IMG/VR virus record: IMGVR_UViG_3300031608_000024
Location: 1-31,412 of that record
Reading direction: 5' to 3' (one strand)
DNA: 31,412 nt
From: a virus
Below the pieces are notes generated by a model. The model was not told where the DNA came from. It saw only the letters and a program-made list of their open reading frames with translations, and searched no databases. The translations under genes were made by a program, and so were the position numbers. Every line of letters begins with the position of its first letter. Position 1 is the stretch's first letter. Positions 16,894 to 24,700 of the stretch are shown piece by piece.

Positions 16894-16896
16894 ATG
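16868..16896 (+). repeat. 29-bp leader repeat, copy 1
   Basis: An A/T-rich leader including the ATG, identical to 17178-17206. It contains TTAACACATA and several ATT units. Confidence 0.85.
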
Positions 16897-17172
16897 AATA
16901 AATACCTAAGCATACCGGTTACTAGTGAAGGAGATCAATTAGTTCCCGTAACAAATGTCAAACTAATTGAGGCGGCATCTACTACTTCTACGACTATTAA
17001 TTATGGTTCGTCAAAAGTAATTACAATAACGCATGCTGCAGTGCCAGCTAGCTCAACTAAGTTTAGAAACTTTTTACAAACAGAAATGGTTGCTGCTCTT
17101 AGTCTATCATGGACTAATGTAACTTTAGATATTAAACCTGCTTATGCTGTATCTAATATAGACATTGCATAA
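16894..17172 (+). CDS. Small virion-type protein, paralogue 1 of 3
   Basis: A 92-residue beta-rich protein. N-terminus MNKYLSIPVTSEGDQLVPV; a central TTSTTINYGSSKVITITHA; C-terminal FRNFLQTEMVAALSLSWTNVTLD. It shares all three parts with the next two genes (MEKFLSIPV..., VQNAVVSALESGWTSVSAD; and MEKFINFKQ..., VQNAVVASLQTPWSNVAFD). The family is not known to me. Position after the capsid gene and before the neck genes, its small size and its triplication suggest a decoration or minor head protein (inference). Confidence 0.65.
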   Translation: MNKYLSIPVTSEGDQLVPVTNVKLIEAASTTSTTINYGSSKVITITHAAVPASSTKFRNFLQTEMVAALSLSWTNVTLDIKPAYAVSNIDIA

Positions 17173-17177
17173 CATTA

Positions 17178-17206
17178 TTATTAACACATAAATTATTATT
17201 ATTATG
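17178..17206 (+). repeat. 29-bp leader repeat, copy 2
   Basis: Identical to 16868-16896 and ending in the ATG of the next gene. It supports a tandem duplication of gene plus leader. Confidence 0.85.
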
Positions 17207-17530
17207 GAAAAATTTTTAAGTATCCCAGTACTAGATGCTGGAGGAACATTAAATCAAGATCAATTGGTGTCGTGTTCTGGCATTGTAGCTATTGGTCAGA
17301 CAACTACAACCGCTGCAGCAATAACCTACTTAGACGGAAAAGTTGTAACTCTTACATGGCCTGATGCTTATGCATCGCCTATTTTAGAGGTATCAGTTCA
17401 AAATGCAGTAGTAAGCGCATTAGAATCAGGATGGACATCTGTGTCAGCGGATTATCTTCCAAAAGGAGCAACAGTAAACTTAGTTACTGGTGTAGTGTCT
17501 AACCCATTGAGTACAATAGTTTACTCTTAA
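17204..17530 (+). CDS. Small virion-type protein, paralogue 2 of 3
   Basis: A 108-residue protein with MEKFLSIPVLDAGGTLNQDQ, a beta-rich middle (AITYLDGKVVTLTWPDA) and VQNAVVSALESGWTSVSAD followed by a short extra tail. It aligns by eye with the preceding gene over its whole length and shares its 29-base leader exactly, so it is a recent-looking tandem duplicate at the leader but diverged in protein. Function unknown; decoration or minor capsid role inferred from position. Confidence 0.65.
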   Translation: MEKFLSIPVLDAGGTLNQDQLVSCSGIVAIGQTTTTAAAITYLDGKVVTLTWPDAYASPILEVSVQNAVVSALESGWTSVSADYLPKGATVNLVTGVVSNPLSTIVYS

Positions 17531-17543
17531 AATGATATCAACA

Positions 17544-18386
17544 ATGGAAAAATTTATAAACTTTAAACAACTTAACGTTGTTAAAACAGGAACGTCAACT
17601 GCTAATGGATCAGCAGCTTTGACACTAACAGATTCTGCCGCTTTATTTACACAAAGTGTTTTCGTTAATGCAATTGTATGGGACAGAACAACTAATGTTG
17701 GTCAAGGTGGACAAATGTATCTTGTTACTGCCGTTACCTCAGATACTGTACTAGCTCTAGTAGCAATAGGAGCTTCGGTTAGTAGAGGCGGAGGAGTGCC
17801 AGATGCAACAGGATATTTTATTTATAACCCAGAGAATACCGTTAAACAGAGCGGAACTGCTGATGGTACAGGATCGTATCAGTTAATCGACTCAACAGTT
17901 AATTTTGTTGCTGCTGGTGTTCAGGTAGGAGATTCAGCTTATGATATAACAGGAGGAGCTACCGCTACTGTAACAGCGGTTGGTGTAACTACATTAACAG
18001 TAGACGCTGATATATTTGTAGGAGGAGATGTATATATGGTATATCGAAAGGTAGCGGATAATCATGATAAATTAATGAGGTCAGCAGATTTAGGTTTTAT
18101 AGAAAACACAGGTACGAACACTCTAAATTCCGAACTTAAATTAACTTATGGAGATAAGTCAGCTTCACAGATCTTATTAACTTATGCTTTTACCTCTTCT
18201 GCAGGAGCAGATGAAGACATGAGAAATGGTGTTCAAAATGCAGTAGTTGCATCTTTGCAAACGCCCTGGTCTAATGTAGCTTTTGATTTTACAGGAGTAT
18301 TAAATAAAGAAGTTACGGCTGGAAACGTTAATGATGGACCATTAGCAGGGCAAAACTTTTTTATATTAAGATTTCAAAAAGTGTAA
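17544..18386 (+). CDS. Larger virion-type protein, paralogue 3 of 3 with two inserted beta-modules
   Basis: A 280-residue protein. I prefer ATG 17544 over 17532 because it gives MEKFINFKQL, matching the paralogues, and the first 12 bases equal those of the gene at 17204. The end repeats the paralogue tail (MRNGVQNAVVASLQTPWSNV). Between them are two beta-modules at about 15-95 and 102-168 (ALTLTDSAALF, FVNAIVWDR, QMYLVTAVTSDTVLAL, TGYFIYN; and YQLIDSTVNF, VQVGDSAYDI, ATVTAVGVTTLTVD, DVYMVY), related to those in the gene at 18478. A decoration or connector protein is plausible; no enzyme motif is seen. It is followed by a strong terminator. Confidence 0.65.
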   Translation: MEKFINFKQLNVVKTGTSTANGSAALTLTDSAALFTQSVFVNAIVWDRTTNVGQGGQMYLVTAVTSDTVLALVAIGASVSRGGGVPDATGYFIYNPENTVKQSGTADGTGSYQLIDSTVNFVAAGVQVGDSAYDITGGATATVTAVGVTTLTVDADIFVGGDVYMVYRKVADNHDKLMRSADLGFIENTGTNTLNSELKLTYGDKSASQILLTYAFTSSAGADEDMRNGVQNAVVASLQTPWSNVAFDFTGVLNKEVTAGNVNDGPLAGQNFFILRFQKV

Positions 18387-18414
18387 TATATAATCGTTAT
18401 AAATTTAATAACTG

Positions 18415-18451
18415 AAAGAGGGGTCAACAAAAATTGACCTCTTTTTTTTTT
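18415..18451 (+). terminator. Intrinsic terminator overlapping the next promoter
   Basis: A thirteen-pair stem (18415-18427 with 18434-18446, two G-T pairs), loop CAAAAA, then a T tract. The 3' arm contains TTG at 18434-18436, which is also a plausible -33 element for the next gene. Confidence 0.75.
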
Positions 18452-18462
18452 ACTTATCTTTG
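18434..18462 (+). promoter_or_regulatory. Bacteroidetes-type promoter, TTG-N18-TATCTTTG
   Basis: TTG (18434-18436), 18 bases, TATCTTTG (18455-18462). Box sequence and spacing fit the Flavobacterium/Bacteroides housekeeping promoter pattern. The gene's ATG at 18478 follows 15 bases later. It is the best promoter in the window. Confidence 0.65.
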
Positions 18463-18477
18463 TGTAAAAGAATAACA

Positions 18478-19692
18478 ATGATAAATTCTGTTAGGAATAC
18501 AGTTTTAGCAATAATTAATAAAAACAACTACGGTTACTTATCGCCTAATGATTTTAATTTATTTGCAAAACAAGCACAATTAGATTTGTTTGATGAGTAT
18601 TTTTTTCAATATAATCAACAGATAAATGAAGAAAACGCAAGGCTTTCAGGAACTGGATACGCAGATTTAAAAAAGGGATATGAAGAAGTTATAGATACAT
18701 TTTCACAAACAAGTAGTTTGGCACAAACTTTCACTACTCAGTCCACAGAGACTTCGGGAACTACTACAGCAGCAGCGCCAGCAGCAGCAGGAAATCAGTT
18801 AATTGATGGAACGGCAGCATTTACAGCAGATATGGTAGGAGATATAGTCTCTATTAATGTAAATGGCGTAACCTCTAAAATATTAATAACAGCTTTTGTT
18901 TCGGCAACTACATTAACAATAGACTCCACTTCGATAACTACATTAGGTCATGTATATAGTATATTAAAAACCACGCAAGCTCCTGCAGGAGTTGATAATA
19001 TATATGTGCTACCCAGTGCAGAGACAACAGGGTTTGATTATTATTTGTTAAATAAATTATTGGTATATAATACCATTACAGCAACCGGAACTACAACAGG
19101 CTTTGCTACAGCTGGTAATCAGATAAAAAACACGAGTGCTGCATTTACTGCTGCATTAGTGGGAAGTACTGTGTCAATAGTTTTAAACGATAACGTTGTA
19201 ACTACAGCGTTAATAACAGGCTTTACTGATCAATTTATAATAACAGTTGATTCAACGAGTATTTTGTTTTCAGGATTAAAGTACGAGATATATGAGGAAG
19301 GTAAATTAAATAATGAAGCAGAGCAAGTGAGTAATTCTAAAATAACAATGCTAAATAATTCTATTCTTACTCCTCCCACTTTAAATTATCCAGCTTATAC
19401 TCAAGAGGCTAATAATATAAAGTTATTTCCTGCGTCAATTAAGACTCAAGGTCAAGTAGTAGCTCAATATGTTAGGTACCCTAAAGATCCTAAATGGACC
19501 TTTACTTCAATATCAAACGGTGATCCATTGTTTGATCAAAGTCAAGCAGATTATCAAGACTTTGAACTCCCTATAGATGATGGAAATGATTTGGTATCTA
19601 AAATCTTACAATACGCTGGAATATCAATAAGAGAAGGGGATGTATTTAAATTTGGACAAGTTGAAGAACAAACACAAAACCAAGAACAATAA
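18478..19692 (+). CDS. Neck/adaptor-type structural protein with two inserted beta-modules
   Basis: A 404-residue protein. The start is set at ATG 18478; an upstream TTG at 18460 lies inside the -7 promoter box and is rejected. The core begins NSVRNTVLAIINKNNYGYLSPNDFNLFAKQAQLDLFDEYF and resumes with EQVSNSKITMLNNSILTPPT, NIKLFPASI and VRYPKDPKW, a pattern seen in neck or head-completion proteins of Bacteroidetes phages. Two related beta-modules interrupt it at about 100-164 and 206-272 (NQLIDGTAAF, DIVSINVN, TLTIDSTSI, HVYSIL; and NQIKNTSAAF, TVSIVLND, IITVDSTSI, KYEIY). Probably part of the portal-to-tail connector. The exact role is inferred from position between head and hub genes. Confidence 0.68.
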   Translation: MINSVRNTVLAIINKNNYGYLSPNDFNLFAKQAQLDLFDEYFFQYNQQINEENARLSGTGYADLKKGYEEVIDTFSQTSSLAQTFTTQSTETSGTTTAAAPAAAGNQLIDGTAAFTADMVGDIVSINVNGVTSKILITAFVSATTLTIDSTSITTLGHVYSILKTTQAPAGVDNIYVLPSAETTGFDYYLLNKLLVYNTITATGTTTGFATAGNQIKNTSAAFTAALVGSTVSIVLNDNVVTTALITGFTDQFIITVDSTSILFSGLKYEIYEEGKLNNEAEQVSNSKITMLNNSILTPPTLNYPAYTQEANNIKLFPASIKTQGQVVAQYVRYPKDPKWTFTSISNGDPLFDQSQADYQDFELPIDDGNDLVSKILQYAGISIREGDVFKFGQVEEQTQNQEQ

Positions 19693-19694
19693 TT

Positions 19695-20615
19695 ATGGCT
19701 TACATAGATCAAAAAAAATATTATACTAATGATACCAATCCTGCAAGTGAGGCCAATTGGGGGTCCTATCAATATGTAAGTTTAGCAGATATAGTAAACA
19801 ATTTCTTATTAATGTATGATGGGAATCATTCTTTAGTAAACAATGAAAGCAGATACAAAATTTTGTTTCATGCTAAAAGAGGAATACAAGAATTAAATTA
19901 TGATGCATTTAAAGAGATAAAATCTTTAGAGCTTACTGTTTATTCAGACCTAAGATTTGTTTTGCCCTCGGATTACATTAACTGGATTCGAATTTCTTTA
20001 TTTAAAAATAATTCAATTTTACCTTTAACAGAAAACATACAGGTTCAATCAGCATTATCTTATGTGCAAACGGCTACTGCTGCATTTACTTATGACGCTT
20101 CCAATAATGTTGAGAAAGAGGCTTCAGATCTTGATACTGCAAGAACAAACGGCAATTTAAGAAGTATATATTTAAATCAAGTTAATGATAACGATAATGC
20201 TGCAGCGAACACGCCTTATAACGAAGATTTTTATACCACAAATATTGGAGCTAGATATGGTTTAAATACAGAAACCGCTAATATGAATCCTACTTTTAGA
20301 ATAGACAAAAAAGCAGGAGTAATAAACTTTGACTCTACCATGGCCAACCAACAATGTATCTTAGAGTATATTTCGGATGGTATGGAAGGAGGGGTAGATT
20401 CGGAAGTGACGGTCAATAAAATGTTTGAGGACTATGTTTATGCTTACATAAGATATGCTATACTAAACAATAAGTTTGGGGTGCAAGAGTACATAATAAA
20501 CAGAGCACGAAAAGATAAAACAGCCTTGTTGCGAAATGCAAAAATTAGATTAAGCAATATTCACCCAGGTAGATTGTTAATGAACCTAAGAGGTGTAAAT
20601 AAGTGGATAAAGTAA
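19695..20615 (+). CDS. Tail tubular/ring protein (T7 gp11-like adaptor type)
   Basis: A 306-residue protein. Diagnostic stretch: YKILFHAKRGIQELNYDAF, then LELTVYSDLRFVLPSDYINW (about 52-97), a pattern found in ring or adaptor proteins under the portal of Bacteroidetes podoviruses, including crAss-like phages. The C-terminal half has a beta-rich region (ILEYISDGMEGG) and a final helix pair (FEDYVYAYIRYAILN, RARKDKTALLRNAKIRLSN). It starts two bases after the previous stop and is followed one base later by the hub gene. Role: adaptor linking portal and tail hub (from family resemblance). Confidence 0.7.
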   Translation: MAYIDQKKYYTNDTNPASEANWGSYQYVSLADIVNNFLLMYDGNHSLVNNESRYKILFHAKRGIQELNYDAFKEIKSLELTVYSDLRFVLPSDYINWIRISLFKNNSILPLTENIQVQSALSYVQTATAAFTYDASNNVEKEASDLDTARTNGNLRSIYLNQVNDNDNAAANTPYNEDFYTTNIGARYGLNTETANMNPTFRIDKKAGVINFDSTMANQQCILEYISDGMEGGVDSEVTVNKMFEDYVYAYIRYAILNNKFGVQEYIINRARKDKTALLRNAKIRLSNIHPGRLLMNLRGVNKWIK

Positions 20616-20616
20616 G

Positions 20617-21702
20617 ATGGGAAAAATACAAAGAAATTTTGTACTTGGGCGGATGAATAAAAGCCTTGATGAAAGGCTAGTACCTAATGGAGAATATGTA
20701 GACGCACTTAATGTAAGGTTGGGATCAACTGAAGCCTCAGAGGTAGGGTCGGTAGAAAACGCTAAAGGGAATTCTCAGATAACAGCTTTGTTTTTTCCTG
20801 ACTCAGATACTTTAACAAATGTAAACTTAAGCTCTTCTGCACGAACCATAGGAGCTTATGAAGACGGAGCAAATGAAACTATCTATTGGTTTGTGCATGA
20901 TCCTAGTTTTCCTTTAGGAGACACAGGAAAATGTGATATGATATGCTCTTTTAACACAACATCTGCAATAATAAACTATCATGTTGTCAGTCTAGATGAT
21001 GGTGGAGGAAACGATACAACATTAAATTTTAATCCTCAAAACTTAATAACGGGAGTAAATATGATTGGTCGTCTGTTATTTTTTACAGACAACATTAACC
21101 CTCCAAGGAATATAAATGTAGATAACAACTATGGTTCTCCTAAGTTTATAGTTAAACCTGTGGTAACTCCAGAACCTATTCCTCTTATAGCATGGAAATT
21201 TACAGCCGGGACATTTAGGCTTGGTAGTCTCCCAGCTCAAATAGGATTTCATCAAGGATCGCTGGCTGGATGTCCTGTATCAAAAGGAGAAATAGGGGTG
21301 GGAGAAACACCAACCACTAGTCAAATACCTTTACCAGGAACAGGCTGTTATACCCTAACAGGTTCTATTCCAGCTAAATTTACAAAAGGTTATGCAATAG
21401 CGGGGGTAAATAATGCATCTCAATATGCCTTGTCAATGTTTCTTCAAAGTTCTACGGGAAACCCGGCTTTTGGCTTTACCAACTCATCAGGTACTGGCGC
21501 TCCAGGAACAGTAACACTACAAGGAACTGTATTAGGAAGTGATGGGTCGAGCGGAACATGGTCGTGTAGCACTAATAGTGCCCCTAATTTTACAGACGGT
21601 AGTGGAGCGACCATAACAGGTCCGGAATCTGTAGACCCCGCTGGTACGTTGGAAGGAATAATCTTTAAGAATAAAGTAACTTATACAATATTTGTAAAAT
21701 AA
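20617..21702 (+). CDS. Tail hub protein (P22 gp10-like), N-terminal part with inserted domain
   Basis: A 361-residue protein. It starts KIQRNFVLGRMNKSLDERLVPNGEYVDALNVRLGS, the hallmark N-terminus of large tail-hub proteins of podoviruses related to P22 gp10, followed by VGSVENAKGN, ETIYWFVHDPS and GRLLFFTDNINPPRNINVDN (to about 172). In relatives I know this runs straight into a segment like the start of the next gene (FSAESLLVIKKPP, then ENFMEDRFLCFAYRY). Here about 185 residues of unrelated Gly/Thr/Ser-rich beta sequence (ending GIIFKNKVTYTIFVK) intervene, then a stop, then TAATG restarts translation. It appears to be the front half of a split hub. Confidence 0.75.
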   Translation: MGKIQRNFVLGRMNKSLDERLVPNGEYVDALNVRLGSTEASEVGSVENAKGNSQITALFFPDSDTLTNVNLSSSARTIGAYEDGANETIYWFVHDPSFPLGDTGKCDMICSFNTTSAIINYHVVSLDDGGGNDTTLNFNPQNLITGVNMIGRLLFFTDNINPPRNINVDNNYGSPKFIVKPVVTPEPIPLIAWKFTAGTFRLGSLPAQIGFHQGSLAGCPVSKGEIGVGETPTTSQIPLPGTGCYTLTGSIPAKFTKGYAIAGVNNASQYALSMFLQSSTGNPAFGFTNSSGTGAPGTVTLQGTVLGSDGSSGTWSCSTNSAPNFTDGSGATITGPESVDPAGTLEGIIFKNKVTYTIFVK

Positions 21703-24700
21703 TGGCCTCATACATAGATCAATTTTCCGCAGAGTCTTTATTGGTAATAAAAAAACCCCCAGTAGCTGCTCCTCAAATAACATCTTCAAAGATAGCAGGA
21801 GAGAATAATTTTATGGAAGATAGGTTTTTATGTTTTGCATATAGATATCAATATGTAGACGGCGAATTTTCGGCTACTTCTCAATTTAGTAGTCCTGCGT
21901 TTGTCCCTAAGTCTTTTAGTTTTGGTTCCAATAGTTTTTTGAACGAAGGTATGATTAACGCTGTAAATGCAGTAAATATATCATATAATACCGGAGGAGT
22001 TTTAGTAACAGGAATAGAGTTGTTGTTTAAAGAAATGAACGACTCGACAATAAAAGTTATTGAAAGATTTGATAAGGCTGAACTTGGATTGGGTAATGAC
22101 AACATAGAAACTTATTTATTTAATAATCAAAAAATATTTACTGTTTTACCGGAGTATGAAATATTACGACTTTATGACAATGTTCCTTTAAATGCTAAAG
22201 CTCAAACTTTGATGGGCAATAGATTAATATATGGAAACTACAAGGAAGGATATGATTTAGTAGATAGGTTTAATAATAAAGTAAATTTTGTTTTTGACAC
22301 TACTTTACTTTCTACGGAAATAACCGAAACAGAAATTATAGCAACTACACAAAACGGAAATTATAATATAAACGGAAACCTTGATGTAGTAAATTCTGTG
22401 GTGTTTATTCCTTTAGACGTTGATAAGTTAATTATTGGGGCCTCTATAACTTTTTCTTTAACAATAGTGCATGAGAGTTTTACGGGACAACAAAATTTCC
22501 CTACAGAAACTACTGTAAATACGGACATAGAATTCAGTTATATTTTGCAACAGACTTTTGCATCGGTTTTTGCCTTAGCAACTGACGCAGATTTTGTAGC
22601 TAAAATTGGAACCGCAGCCAACATTAAAACAGTAGCTAATGCTTGCACTGGAATAACATTAACAGATGTATTTAATTGCGCTATTCCATCCCAATTAGAC
22701 GCGTTTGAAAAATGTGCGAGTGGAATATCGGCTATAAATCAGCCTGTAGAAATTATAGCTTCTGCCTCTAGTTCATCTATTGGTCTTCAGCTGCCAGCTA
22801 TGCAGTGGTCTAATAGCTGTGAGTTTCCTCTTCAAGTTTTTTATGAATATTATTCAATAATTTTTACAGATGTAATACTATTTAGTGATTCAAACAATTA
22901 TAGTCTACACAGTAATAGAGGGTACGAGATAGGTATGGTTTATATGGACGAATTTAATAGATCGTCTACTACTCAGGTAAGCCTTAATAATGCAACTCAT
23001 GTTTCTTGTGGTTTGTCGAAAAGTAAAAATGAGATCCAAGTAACGATTCCAGGTGGTGGAGCAGGACAATCTTTTCAAGCAGCGCCTTTTTGGGCGACAA
23101 GGTATAAGTTTGTTATAAAGCCTGACAAGAGTTCATATGATACCATATACTCAAACATAATATATCAAGACCCTAATAGTAATGCTGCGTATTTTTTATT
23201 GGAAGGGGAAAACGCCAAAAAAATAGAATCTGGAGATAGGCTTATAGTAAAACGAGATGCAGGGGGTGCTATGGAAAATTGTGTTTATACTACGGTTTTA
23301 GAAAAACAAGTACAGACCAAGAATTTTATAGAGATTGATGACCCTCTTAACGCAGATACGCTCATAAATATATCCGCAGGGGTATATATGAAGATAAACC
23401 CAAATAATTTTAGAACTACTATTTTAACGGATGCTGGAGGTAATGTGGTTGCTCCTGGAAGAGTGTACGTACAGACTGCAAAAACGGGAAATTTTCCTAA
23501 AATATTTTATCCTGTTAATGTTATTAATCCTGCTGGAACAGGCGCTAATTCTTATGAAAATTACACTATACCATCAGGAAGCATAATAAACTTGTACTTT
23601 TATCAATTGAGGGAAGGTAATGGCAGAAAAGTAGAGCGGGTAAGAAATGAAGTAGAGTTTAAGGTAATTGCTACAAATGATTATGCGGACTTTAAAGAAA
23701 TGTGGGATGTAGAAAATGTAGGAGCTCTTTTAGATCAAAACCAAATAGGGCAAGTTTCGCCAGGCCCTACGCCTGAAGGAAGAGAAATTATTTTTAACTC
23801 ATACGATAATACTTTAGTGTCACAAGCAGGGCCGCCTAATCCAGGATCTCAGCCAAATCAAGCGCAACATACGTTCTTTTATCAATTTTTTAAAAACACC
23901 ACAACTGGACAGATTCAACTCGGAGTTTCAGGGCCTAGATCCGCAGGAAATTCATCCACACGTATAGCTCGTTTAACTGTTACTATAGAAGTTATAAGGG
24001 CGGATGCAACATGTGTTTTTGAAACGGAACCTACAGATGCTCTTGCAGATGTATGGTATGAAAACGAAAAATCTTTTCCTATAGATGCGTTAGGTAATCA
24101 TTCAGGTAATATTCAAAATCAAATAATAAATTTTCAAAATGCAGATGTGGTTACGCCTCAAGACGCAATAATAAATACAGGGTTTGTTAACTGTGTTACA
24201 TTTGGGAATGGAGTAGAAAGTTTTAAAATAAGAGATTCTTTAAATTCAAAATCATTTATTTTTGGTAACAGGGTTTCAAGCACATCAGCTCAAATATATA
24301 AAGCAGCTCACCGGTTTGCAGACCTTTCTTATAGTGGAATATTTAATGACGAGTCAAATGTAAATAAGTTAAACGAGTTTAATTTAGGGTTATTAAATTT
24401 TAAACCATTAGAGGTTTCATTTGGACCTATAGAAAAGTTATCAGGAAGACGAGATGATATATTAACCTTACAAGAAGATAAGATTTCATATGTTTTGGTT
24501 GGTAAAGATTTATTATCAGATGCATCTGGCGGTGGCGCTTTAACGTCTGTTCCTGAAGTTTTAGGAAAGCAAGTAGCCCGATCAGAAGAGTATGGTATAA
24601 GTAATAATCCAGAAAGTTTTGCGGTGTGGGGAGCAGATACTTTTTTTACTGATGCTAAAAGAGGTGTTGTTATAAATTTAAAAGGAAGTGCTGCAAGTAA

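Noticed and set aside
18460-18477. TTG start extending the gene at 18478
   Set aside because: These bases belong to the TATCTTTG promoter box, so they would lie at or before the transcript start.
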